From Antedon bifida (Eukaryota > Echinodermata > Crinoidea > Comatulida > Antedonidae): 64,000 bases of DNA. Under the pieces are notes generated by a model. That model made no database searches, was not told the DNA's origin, and was given only the letters and a program-made list of their open reading frames with translations. Where the stretch lies: positions 12,400,001 to 12,464,000 of the forward strand of contig OY727097.1 in assembly GCA_963402885.1 (NCBI GenBank). The letters are read 5' to 3'. Within the stretch, counting starts at the first letter, position 1, and every line of letters starts with the position of its first letter. Made by a program: the position numbers and the translations under genes. Below, one piece after another: positions 1-11,200 of this stretch.

Positions 1-1195
1 TTATTGTTGTCCATGTACGTACTGATAAACCTGGCGCTAGTTTCCTTCGCTTTTATTTTGACTCCAAATTTAAAAACTAACTTTAACCTTAGAAGTATAA
101 CTCATACGATTTTAATGAAGAAGAATCACATAAAAAGTAACAAATAAATCCTTAAATTAATGGTTTTACAGGCGTGTTTCTTACACACTGTTCGCGAATT
201 TCACTTAAGCCCCTTTCTCACAGATGGGCCTGCAATATACCGGTATGATGCTGGCGTCGTACCGGTATCGTTACCGGCATATACCCATTCTCATCGGACT
301 ATCGTGCCGGAAATATAACCGGTATATACCGGCTTTCTGTGAGAAAGGAGTCGGGCATATTCGGCCAATAAAAAGTCTCTGACAAAATAATTACTGAGGG
401 CGTCCTTTATTGTTATTATTTTTGTCTACTATAATGGCGGCGAATTTTAAGTTACAGAATATTATCTTCCTTTATAGCATATTTATGCAATACATGCTAT
501 GTACAGTATATTGTGCATATATTATACAGGTACAGCATTTAAATAGCCGTCATCGGCAATCTGTAAAACACCTTAGAAGGAGAAATCAGGCTGTAGGCTA
601 CAATTTACAAGGCGACGAAGGGTCAGGCACCAACAAAGAGCTATGGCCTAGATTATATGCTACAAATTTCTTCTTGTCTTAAGCAGCTCTCTTATCTCAT
701 TATCCCTCTAGTTCGACATTATTATTGTTAATGGAATTGAATCGGCGCCAAAGTGATACACTTGACTGACCGCGCAAGGTGTCAAAGCCTCGACGGGGAA
801 TTAAATTTAACGGCGTTACGTTCTCGACTCAAAGAATGCCCGTCTGGCATTGCGGGGAATATCCCTAGTAATATTACTAGGTCTAAAGCAGGTCATGTCG
901 TTGCCGGCATTATGCCAAGACGACCCGTTCTCACAGAAAACCATACCGGCATAGTAATGGTATATTCCCGCAATATTCCTGGCACACAGCTCGAAAGAGG
1001 CTTTATTCAATGTTCAATATGTTTGTTTCTATGGAGCGCCAAAAGAGCAACGATAATAGCTGAGGACTAAAACTCAGTGGAATGCGTCAATTTCTCATGC
1101 ATTTATTGGTGAAAAACACGTTTAATTTCAATATATTTGTTAATTTGTCAATATTAATGCTGTAATATGTTACTACTGATACTGTTCGATGCAAT
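1..1195. repeat. Left arm of a large diverged inverted repeat
   Basis: Segments here recur in inverted orientation at 4690-5110. About 60-210 pairs with 4950-5105 (shared core ACTGTTCGCGAATTTC and the ATGAAGAA block). About 1005-1190 pairs with 4745-4945 (core GCGCCAAAAGAG / AACTCAGTGGAAT and the AATTTCAATA block). Part of it (1045-1185) also recurs in direct orientation at 4530-4680. This looks like an old foldback or TIR-type DNA element into which other DNA was inserted. The open frames inside it are short and resemble nothing I know. Confidence 0.6.
212..348. repeat. Hairpin rich in ACCGGTAT/ATACCGGT blocks
   Basis: A perfect 13-bp inverted repeat (CCTTTCTCACAGA at 212-224, its complement at 336-348) encloses several short palindromic ACCGGTAT/ATACCGG words. 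Related CCGGCAT / TCTCACAGAAA words recur at about 900-960. This is probably the terminal or subterminal structure of the surrounding repeat. Confidence 0.55.
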
Positions 1196-2240
1196 TTGAA
1201 AATGTGTTGTTACTGTACACATGTTTACACATTTTCATCAAAGGTCGTGTATTATATATTGCTTACGAGAATCATCACATCATGCTGCATCAGGCACGAT
1301 GGGATGTAATGAGGGTGCCATGACGATCCTGTAGTGTGTACATTCTTTTTGTTCAAAATTTCGAAATATTAAAATTAATTGCACTAAAATTACTTGCTTT
1401 ACAGGGCTATCTATCTTCTGATAACCATCTTTGTTTTTTTCAAAATCAGAAATCGGAACCCAGAAATATTGTATTGCATACTGTGCGATTGTATAAGGCT
1501 ATAAGGCTAGTATAAGTTGACTACAATGTTCAAATTGTTTGTTCATAATGATAATGAAGGAGTTGGTCAAAAAGACTTCACAGAATTAATTCAATACAAC
1601 AACAACACGTATTTATATCAAAACATTTCTCGGAATAGAAATATATTGTAAAATTGGTATAAAAACAAACATGTTAAACGTATACAAACAACAATTGATA
1701 ACAAGAAATATCTCTTACAAAAAACGCCACTCGACATTTTAAAATTAATCATTGTTCTTTTGATTAATTTATGATTAATTATTAAAAAGATGTCCTTTAA
1801 TCGCAAAGATACATACAAATCACAGATAGTTCTTTAATTATGAATCACATGCCCATGTTTCACTAGTTAATTGTATACACAGCATTTGTTGGCGCTGCTC
1901 TGTGTGGCGACATCGCTGTCTATAACATGCGCTTTTAAAGGAATATTAGATATTATTTTGCCAATTGTCATTAAGTATTATCTTCATGATGCTGTTAAGG
2001 TATTTAATACACTTATTCACGCTATTTATTGTGTCTATGGACTGTACAAAACATGTCGAAAACGCTAGGCTGTGTTACTCAGCTGAGGATCTGTTTGCAA
2101 TCATGGACACAACGCTCGCTTCTCACTACCGTGGCGAAGTATTTGACATACCTAAGGAAATGAAGCACGTAAGAGAGGTGTTCGCAAACGTCTCCGTTCC
2201 AGGCATTTTCGACCGTACTTACCAATACTTATCATCGGGA
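1196..2240. other. No gene seen
   Basis: AT-rich sequence leading into the retroelement. The open frames are short, of biased composition and without recognisable motifs. A possible 5' part of the retroelement may begin near 1965, but the translated sequence is too degraded to assign. Confidence 0.4.
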
Positions 2241-2254
2241 ATCTACGATCGATT

Positions 2255-3880
2255 AATAGCAAGGTAGACGAACTTAGAGCTTGTGTGAAATATTTCCATG
2301 ACTAAAGATCGGCATGCATTCTCGCATTCACCGAAACTTGGCTTTGTGAGAAGATAAGTGATACCCATGTGGAAATAGATGGATTTAAGCTGTTCGTGGG
2401 AGACAGATCTGGTGATATCGGCAATTATGTTAATAATCAATATTGTCATCCAAACAATGCTACATTAAAGAAATCCATCTGCAACCCGAATGTTGAAGTA
2501 TTGGTTGTGTCGGTAAGGCCGTATTACATCCCAAGAGAATTCTCCCACATTGTTATCCTAACTGTGTACATTCCACATAGGAAATTAGCTAAATCAGCAG
2601 CAATTGAAGTGGGTGAAAAAATTAATGATATTGAGTCTTCTGGTCCTGATGCATGCATTATAATAAACGGTGACTTCAACCACGGTACCTTAAATAAAAG
2701 TAGTGTATATTACTACCAACACGTGTCTTGTGGTACCCGGGATGCAGCCACATTGGACATCTGTTACTCCAATGTGAAAAACGCGTACTCGTCGACGAAA
2801 CTACCGAACTTAGGAGCTTCCGATCACAACTTAGTCCGAAATATAAGCCCCTCGTACAAAGACAGAAACCGAGGATGATAGTAGTGAAATGTTGGTCGCT
2901 GGAAAATATTGATCGATTAAAAGGTGAACTTGACGCCACCGACTGGTCTGTTTTTACTGAAAATTCGTCAAATATAAATGAATTGACAGAATCCGTGTGT
3001 TCATATATTGGTTTCTGCACAGATATCGCGATACCGTCCAAAGAAATTAAGTTATACAGCAATAACAAGCCATGGATCACTTCGAGTGTTAAAGCAATCA
3101 TCAATAGGAAAAAAATCGCATTCAAAAGCGGTGACAAAGATCAACTTAAAATCATCCAACATAAACGTGAAATAAAGGAACAGAAACGTATTATAAGAAA
3201 AAAATTGAAAATAATCTCGGTATAACGACGCAAACAAAGTCTGGAAAGGCATGCGATAAATGAGTGGTTACTCAAGCGTAATCAAAGCCTGCCGTAACAA
3301 ATAGTAATATGAATGAACAATACGCAAATGAACTTAACAACTTCTACAACAGGTTTGACAAATATGATTTTGCATCTGAACAGAAGGTTATCGAGGACAC
3401 CCTACTATCAGATCACGACGCCTGTGCATACGAGTTCCAAACTGATGTAGCCGAAGTGAGGAGATATTTTCCCGCCAGAAACCTTCTCAACCAACTGGCC
3501 CGGACTTTATCTTATCAAAAGTTATTAAAACATGTTCCTCACAGTTAGCTGGAATTTTTACTACCATTTTTAATGTTTGTTTCTTAAATCATTTACTGCC
3601 CGACATTTGGAAAAAAATCATGTATAGTTCCTGTCCCGAAAAAGAATGGTGTAAAATGTATGAACGACCTCAGGCCAATTGCTTTAACCTCTATTGTTAA
3701 GAAAGTGTGTGAAAGGATTGTCCTCAATAAGTTAAAGCCGTTAATCTCCCAATATTTAGACCCACTGCAATTCGCGTACAGAAGTTCACGAAATACTGAA
3801 GATGCTATATTGCTTAAACTTGAAAAGATATACTCTCATCTTGAAGGCGTAGCTAAATTCGGTCACTCTGTGAGATGATT
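2255..3880 (+). mobile_element. Decayed non-LTR retrotransposon (endonuclease + RT fragments)
   Basis: Conceptual translation across several frames shows an apurinic-type endonuclease: ILAFTETWL near 2315-2345, then a block with IIINGDFNH near 2660-2685 and GASDHNLV near 2812-2835, which are hallmark EEP endonuclease motifs. A linker follows (KPWITSSVKAIINRKK near 3068-3115). The start of a reverse transcriptase lies at 3660-3860 (NDLRPIALTSIVKKVCERIV and LDPLQFAYRSSRNTEDAI). Frame changes and stops separate these blocks, and the YADD box is absent, so the copy is dead and 3'-incomplete. The motif style fits the CR1/L2/Jockey group; the exact clade is not resolved. It sits between the two inverted arms at 1-1195 and 4505-5110. 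Confidence 0.8.
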
Positions 3881-4500
3881 GGATGTGAATTACCTGTGGT
3901 GGACTCGGTCTATCATGAACGGTTGCGCAATATGTTTAGAGTGATATGGACAACGTGACTTCACGGTGGTACAGGTGAAAATTCTTCCACAATCTGTTGA
4001 TTCGCGTCAACCAATCATAGGGCAAGAATCCAAAATCCTTCAACCGTGAGCCCTCATAGACTCTTTTTTCCCAGACGTTTTTTGGGTCCAGCAGCTGGGA
4101 CCTATAAATTATAGTCGAGTTTGCAAATTCACAAAACTGTCGGCCTTAGATACTAAAGCTACCGCTATGAAACAGCTTATTAATGAATATGTCCTCATGG
4201 GACATAGCTGGCTAGAGCAGCGGCGCGAAAACAGTATATAAATTGAGAAAACTGCTAAAAAGTAGTGTATAAATAATTTTTTTTATGCATTGATATTACC
4301 ATATATTAATGATTGTTGTGAAATTTGGGGTAGGCCTGACACTTATAAAAGTACAGTATAAAATGTTTACCAAAAAAAGGTAATTTATAAAATTATCAAT
4401 AGTGTAAGATGATAGCATTAGCCATAGTATTAAATGATACTGGATACAAGAGGAAGTAGAGGTTTCGTTTTGAGGTTTTTTCATAATCAATTCAGAATAA
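3881..4500. other. Unassigned AT-rich sequence
   Basis: Lies downstream of the retroelement RT fragment and before the direct copy of the repeat arm. It may include decayed retroelement 3' sequence. No coding or RNA signal was recognised. Confidence 0.3.
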
Positions 4501-4504
4501 GGAA

Positions 4505-5110
4505 ATAGAATTAACTAGCTTCACGGGGGCAAAACGATAATAGAGGACAAAACTCAGTGGAATATGGTGGAATGCGTCAATTTCTTATGCATTTATTGGT
4601 GAAAACACGTTTAATTTCAATATACTTGTTAATTTGTCAATAAAAATGCTGTAATGTTACTGCTGATACTGCTGTTTTCGAAGAATAATAATCGATCTTA
4701 AATCAACATCACTACCTAGCCTAGACCTAGGACATCCTACTAAGGATTTTATGATGACCTTTAAACGGTTAACGAAACCGTGTACAGTATCAACAGTAAC
4801 ATTTTTGACAGTGACAAAATCTATTGAAATTGTACGTGATTTTTACAAAATAATGCGTTAAATATATGGATTCCACAGAGTTTTTAGCCCTCTAATTATT
4901 TTTTCTCTTTTGGCGTTCCATAGAAACCAAAATATTGAACATTGAGTGTGCGAAATTCGCGAACAGTATGCGAGGAAAGCATCTGTAAAATCACCAATTT
5001 AACGGATTTAAAGTTACTTTTTTATGATTTTTCTTCATTAAAGTAGGCCTACTAATTCTAAGGTGTGGTATTCAAGATAAAATAAAGTTGGTTAACACAT
5101 TTCGAGTTAA
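4505..5110. repeat. Right arm and internal foldback copy of the inverted repeat
   Basis: 4530-4680 is a direct copy of 1045-1185, while 4745-5105 is the inverted counterpart of the left arm. As a result 4530-4680 and 4745-4900 form a local foldback around about 4690. The arms have diverged by many substitutions and small indels, so the element is old. Confidence 0.6.
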
Positions 5111-5392
5111 AATACAAGGCAGGTGCAAAAGGGGGAACTAGCTGCTAGCGGGCCTCCTAGCTACTTCAATTTCGGTGATTAAATCAGATTTCCTGCCTCG
5201 CAATTTTGGGAAATGATAAAAATGATGCCTCGCATTTTTTGATGATGGTAAAAAACGATGCCTCGCATAAATTTCTGACTTGCCTTGCTTGCCTTCCTGC
5301 CTCGTGTGCCTCGCACTTTGTTACTACCCCCATTGGTTAGGGTTAGGCCTACTACTAGGCTAGGCTAGGCCTAACTTTTTTTATGGTTCAGG
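5111..5392. other. Short region with repeated TGCCTCGCA words
   Basis: Four spaced copies of a TGCCTCGCA word occur at about 5190-5315, followed by AGGCCTA-rich sequence at 5340-5370. No gene was seen. Confidence 0.35.
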
Positions 5393-7526
5393 GACGATTC
5401 GGCCCTGAGACGATTCGGCCCGGGACTATTCGGCCCACTTTTGGTGGGACGATTCGGCCCACTTTCGGGCCGAAACATCCCAGATGTTCATATTAGGGTC
5501 ATTCTTCAGTAAGTGTCTAAAATCGTGTCCCGATACTTTGGTGGGATAGAGACTGAAAATTCATCATTAAAAAATAAAAATTCTTGACTTAAATCATAAT
5601 CAACATTATTGTAAATATAATTAATTACATAAAACAAAGATAATTACATTGATATTGTTAATTTTTATAAAAATGTTTCAGGCAACCCCCTAAAATCCTA
5701 TGTCCCGATCGTACATCTTCAATTTTATGATCGCCGTATATATTTGATAACAGGACTTTTGTTATCGAAAATATTGTAAAAAGTTAGTTAATCATGATTT
5801 CATGCGATTATATTCTTCGAAATACATCTCTACATACATTAAATCTCAAACTTTAAAGTTTTTGTTTGGAAAAAGCTTGTCCCGCAGTTTTGTGTCATTT
5901 CCGTCACATAATTTAAATGTGCCGTCTACAGTTTAATGAACGGCGGGGAAAAAAATTGACTGTGCGTTGTAAACATGCGAAGATATTGAAATAAAACTAG
6001 CCGCACATCATTTTCAATAAAAGAGGAAAAAAGCTAATAAAACGAGGTTTTAGAAAAATTACAGTTGCGTACCTTTATTGAATGTCATATCCGAACGGTA
6101 TAGAACTCATTAAATAATTATAATTTCTGGTTTTTTTCAACAGGAAGTACAAGTTATTCACGGTATTTAGAAGTATGCAATCCGTCTCCGCTGTCAGACA
6201 TGCCTACGATGTGATCCTAGGCTGTCCTATGCTAAATACATCATCTCCGTCACGGTCAGCTCCGTCACATTTCCCAATGTTTCGTTGTGACGGAGATGAC
6301 GGCCCGTGACGGATATGACTTTTTGTTATTGCCAAGGCCTTTTTTAGTTGCACATTTTGTTTTGTATATCTTTATTATGTTATTACATTGTATATCTATG
6401 TGACTCTGGTCAATAAACATAATCAAATCATATCTTAAAGTCATCTCCGTCACATGATTTTTTAGGTTCGTCATCTCCGTCACGGTTTCATCTCCGTCAC
6501 AAGGATATTTTATCCTTTTAAATGCTAAAATATTTAAGTAATGAACGCAATTATATGGTATAATTGAAATATAAACAATATTCTTCTACTATGTCAATGG
6601 ATAGTAATATTAATTCAACAGAATTTTGTAAAACATCAGTGACAGTCATACTATTTTCTGAAAATTATTATTTTTTGGAATAGTAAATGGTTTTGAACGT
6701 ATAACATCATACTAATAAATGTTAAAACAATTATTTTTTGATTAATAGAGACAAAAATAACGTATAGTATCAAAGAATTAATAATGAAAATAATTTTATA
6801 ATTCCTAAACCGTTATTTTTTCTATCTTTGTATATCCCATAAATGTGACGGAAATGACAATAACATAGAACCATGTATTTATAAATACGAATAAAATACA
6901 AAATATATAATAAAGATTGCGCCAAACATACGCTTGCCATGTAATACATGTTCATTTATCTGAATATACTTTTAAAATTTAAAAAATGCAAATTTTAAAA
7001 TCGATTTTTTATAAACCTGAAATTAGACACTTACTGAAGAATGACCCATTCATATTCATTTTTGTGGGTATTTATCAAGTTTTTAAAGGTGTTTAACAAT
7101 CCGTATTTTATTGATATTGACATTTTGATATAATATATATAATAAATTACTAAAAAAAACGTAATTTTATAATGAATTTATTACTTCGAAAACCTTGTTT
7201 ATTTCGTGCATTCGCCAAGCGGCCAACAGAGGGCGTAACTTGTTTACATCGTTCGCGTGACTAAAAATTGATCATTTTCGACAATGTTTTCAAAATGTTT
7301 GCTTTATTGCATCTTTATCCCTAGTAGTACTACCCCATAGTCTCTCTGGAAATAAAGTTTGGGGAAAAAGCTTATTTTTGCTTATAAAATGCATATCAAA
7401 GCCGATAAATGTAAGTGTGCCGAATCGTCTCAGGGCCGAATCGTCCCTGGCCAAATAGTCCCGGGCCGAATCGTCCCAGGGGCGAATCGTCCCGGGCCGA
7501 ATCGTCTCAGGGCCGAATCGTCTTGT
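5393..7526. mobile_element. 2.1-kb TIR element with tandem GACGATTCGGCC ends
   Basis: The left end (5393-5470) carries four head-to-tail variants of GGGACGATTCGGCCC. The right end (7423-7526) carries about seven copies of the reverse complement GGGCCGAATCGTCCC. Inside these, a perfect 25-bp inverted pair lies at 5496-5520 and 7023-7047, starting GGGTCATTCTTCAG on the left. No transposase frame is visible between the ends, so this is a non-autonomous element, or one whose transposase has decayed. The target-site duplication is not obvious. Confidence 0.75.
6177..6500. repeat. Cluster of CATCTCCGTCAC motifs in both orientations
   Basis: The 12-mer CATCTCCGTCAC or its complement GTGACGGAGATG, allowing one or two changes, occurs about eight times here. 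Single looser copies lie at about 5905 and 6843. The even spacing and two orientations resemble binding-site arrays inside DNA transposons. Short reverse-strand frames across it are by-products of the repeat. Confidence 0.6.
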
Positions 7527-7541
7527 TACCTTTTTTTATTT

Positions 7542-7606
7542 GGTGAATGATGAAAGGTATCAACTCGGCGTTGCCTCGTTGATATAATAACCTTTCATCA
7601 TTCACC
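7542..7606. repeat. Perfect 17-bp-arm hairpin
   Basis: 7542-7558 (GGTGAATGATGAAAGGT) is perfectly complementary to 7590-7606. An inner ATCAAC/GTTGAT pair extends the stem. It lies between the 2.1-kb TIR element and the start of the duplicated integrin block. Confidence 0.7.
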
Positions 7607-8113
7607 TCATGCCATTATTTGTACCATTACACGAATATAAAACATTCATTATTTGTATAATATTGCATTCAATTCAATGCTATGTTCCATGTCCTTCTTT
7701 TTGTGTGTCTGTCGACGCCTTGAAAATAGCGCGAAGTGTTTAAATCCATATCACATAATAACTCCATTCGCGAAAGCATGTGAGTTTGTTCATAGATAGA
7801 GTCATGTTTTTTCATAACATAACGATTAATTAAAATCAAAATCTTTTTTTAGAATCTGTAAAATCAAGGTGTTATCATCGATTTTTGTATGATTTTGGTC
7901 AGATTTTGTGTACACTACCATTTTGTAGGGTCTTCGCTGTCGAGGTCTTCGCTTTTGACACACCCACCATTGTTGTCATGTGATAAGCCCAAAATGTGAA
8001 AACCAACCAATATAGGCTAGGCTTGGCTAAAATCTGAGCCTTGCTTTTTGCATGGACTTTGTTTTACCAATTTATCTTCTTGCCCATTTTATGTTTTTTT
8101 ATAATTTTTTCAG

Positions 8114-8200
8114 AGAACACTTAAAGATCAAACCTTTTCGATGAGTCTTGATAGACCCGAGGGTGGACTTGATGCCTGTATGCAAGCTACGGTCTGCAAG
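8114..8200 (+). CDS. Integrin beta exon A, copy 1
   Basis: Acceptor TTTTTTCAG before 8114, donor GTATCT at 8201; 87 bp, phase 0-0. It encodes the conserved SLDRPEGGLDACMQ strand of the beta I-like domain, equivalent to SLDSPEGGFDAIMQ-type sequence in other beta chains. Confidence 0.8.
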
Positions 8201-11200
8201 GTATCTAATTTTACCTATTTACTTGTTTAATGACTCACATTTGGGATGTATGCTAAATTAACCTGCATAATATTGATGGATCAAAAGTAGTTTTATTATT
8301 TTATGTTTATATTGATTTAACTATCAATCAAAGGATGTGTCAATACTATTAATTTAATTTTAATGTAGGCTTACATTAATTGATAATTAATAGTGGGCCT
8401 GTAATCGTACTGTTTACAATGTTTGTTTGATTTGTGTTTAATTTAACTTTTTCTTTTGACTAAGTTTTATAATATAAGTTAAAAAACATTTTTTTTCTAG
8501 AGAAGTGATTAACTTTATTATATTAGAACTACAAAATTGCCTATTTTCATGGGGTTTTTTTTCATCTTTAAAACAGGAATTCAAAATGAAACACAACCAA
8601 GAGAAGGCCTTCCACACTTTTAATGATCATTTGATGTCATTGATTTTTTAGGAGCAAATATGTTGGCGTAATTATTCAAGACGTCATTTTATTATTTATA
8701 TGAGTGATGCAGGATTTCACTTCGCACTTGATGGCAAGGTTTGTAGAAAAAAAATGTATAAGATATCAGGGGTAGCTGGCTCATTTGAGGGGTAACTGTA
8801 TCATTTGAGGGTTAGCTGGCTCATTCGAGAGATAGCTGGCTCATTTGAGGGGGAGCTGGCTCATTTGAGGGGTACTGTAAACTGTATCATTTGAGGGGTA
8901 GCTGTATTACTTGAGGGGTAGCTGGCTCATTTGAGGGGTAGCTGTATCATTTGAGGTTTTCTGGATTATTTGAGGGGTAGCTGTATCATTTGAGGTTTGC
9001 TGGATTATTTGAGGGGTAACTGTATCATTTGAGGGGTAACTGTATCATTTGAGGGGTAACTGTATCATTTGAGGTTTGCTGGATTATTTGAGGGGTAACT
9101 GTATCATTTGAGGGGTAACTGTATCATTTGAGGGGTAACTGTATCATTTGAGGGGTAACTGTATCATTTGAGGTTTGCTGGATTATTTGAGGGGTAACTG
9201 TACCATTTGAGGGTTAACTGTACCATTTGAGGGTTAACTGTATCATTTGAGGGGTAACTGTATCATTTGAGGGTAACTGTATCATTTGAGGGGTAGCTGT
9301 ATCATTTGAGGGGTAACTGTATCATTTGAGGGGTAACTGTATCATTTGAGGTTTGCTGGATTATTTGAGGGGTAACTGTATCATTTGAGGGGTAACTGTA
9401 TCATTTGAGGGGTAACTGTATCATTTGAGGGGTAACTGTATCATTTGAGGTTTGCTGGATTATTTGAGGGGTAACTGTACCATTTGAGGGTTAACTGTAT
9501 CATTTGAGGGGTAACTGTATCATTTGAGGGTAACTGTATCATTTGAGGGGTAGCTGTATCATTTGAGGGGTAACTGTATCATTTGAGGGGTAACTGTACC
9601 ATTTGAGGGGTAGCTGTATCATTTGAGGGGTAGCTGTATCATTTGAGGGGTAACTGTACCATTTGAGGGGTAACTGTATCATTTGAGGGGTAGCTGTATC
9701 ATTTGAGGTTTGCTGGATTATTTGTAGCTGACGCATTTGAAGGGTAGCTGGCTAAAATATTTAGTCATAATTTAATTATTGTAAATAATTCACTCACATT
9801 ATGAGTGAGTTCAAAAGTGGAAGAAAAAAAAATTGCAACCAAATGTTTTTAATTTTTCTTTTAGGTTGGCGGGCTGACCTTACCAAACGAGGGTGAATGT
9901 CATTTAGATGATCAAGGATATTATACTCATTCTGTAAAAAGTGTAACTAATTTTCTGATTTACTTTTCTGATTTCATTTTTCATTGTTGTCCAAATACGA
10001 GATTGAATTGAAATCATATAAAAAACACAATTAATTAAATTACAATAATAATAATACGGTCAACCCTACCAACTGAACTCTCTGAAAACTGAAAACTTTC
10101 CCAAAACCAGACGTTTCTTGAATTATAAATTAATTTTTACCATTAAAAACAAATTGTGAATACCAGAATTGCCAGACATTTTAGCCCAGCCCAAAGATTT
10201 CTGATATTGGGAGAGTTGACTGTATTATCTATTAAAAATCCACATAATTCTATCAGAGGGGAAACAAGACAAAATGGCGCATGCACTATCTGAACCCACG
10301 CTTTCTCAAACGCATGTCAATTACTTGTTATGCATTCCACTCCCTCTCTCAAATTATGCTAAAAAAAGGATCAATACAAAGTATGATTGATATACATATT
10401 TTACATTTACTTTGTTTATTTTCAGGATTTTCCATCTTTAGGACAGCTTCATAAGAAATTATTAGAAAGAAATGTCATCATCATCAGTCGGCTGCGGACC
10501 AGGCGACTACAAGCTTTCTCCAGCCACAACAGTCCTTGGCTAACTCTGACAGCTTACCAGCGGTAATCATGCCTTCTTCATCCCCCAAAAGCTGTTGGAT
10601 GTATCTCAGAAAGTTGGTTCTCTGCCTTCCTCGTTTTCTTTTCCCATGTTGAGGAACATACAGAGCGTACTCTTTGCATGGTTCGTCATCAGGCATTCGA
10701 AGCGCGTGGCCCAGCAAAGAAATGTAATTCCAATTTTTGCAGTAGCAAAATCAAAACAGCGTGACGATCCAGCTCTTTATCAGGTATTTGAATATGTTAA
10801 ATCATAAAGATAGAATACATTTCTAGTATCTTGTGTTAGTTCTTTAGAATTCTCCACATAGTCCTATTAGTGCATGGGTTTAGTACAGTATATCTGCCAC
10901 TTGATCAACTTATATATATATTTTTACCTGAAAAATTATGGTTGAATATGCCATTTTAATGTCATGTAATAGTTATTCCATTCCAAAAATTGGCTCGGAA
11001 AAAAATGATTTACCTACCTGCCAGCAGTGCAGCATCTACCCAGATCAGCACGCCAAGAGATCAACCCTGCTCTTTTTCGAATAATGGACCGAGTTCTTTA
11101 ACATGCATTGTACAAGGGGCCAGCAGCTTTATGTCCCATCCAGAGTATGAGGTATATTTTAATTTTTATTTCTTCATTTCAACAGGAAGTTGTAAATGAG

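Noticed and set aside
6265-6483. 72-codon reverse-strand frame with MTEMTNLK-type repeats
   Set aside because: It arises from the CATCTCCGTCAC motif cluster, not from a coding gene.
9539-9736. Reverse-strand frame with a perfect 20-residue repeat, and the similar one at 15149-15331
   Set aside because: It is a by-product of reading a 20-bp minisatellite (three units equal 60 bp). There is no start context or splice support.
10484-10717. Independent host gene for the 76-77-residue reverse frame found three times
   Set aside because: Its sequence, GATGATG tail and 10-bp target duplication show it is a truncated retroelement tail copied along with the segmental duplication.
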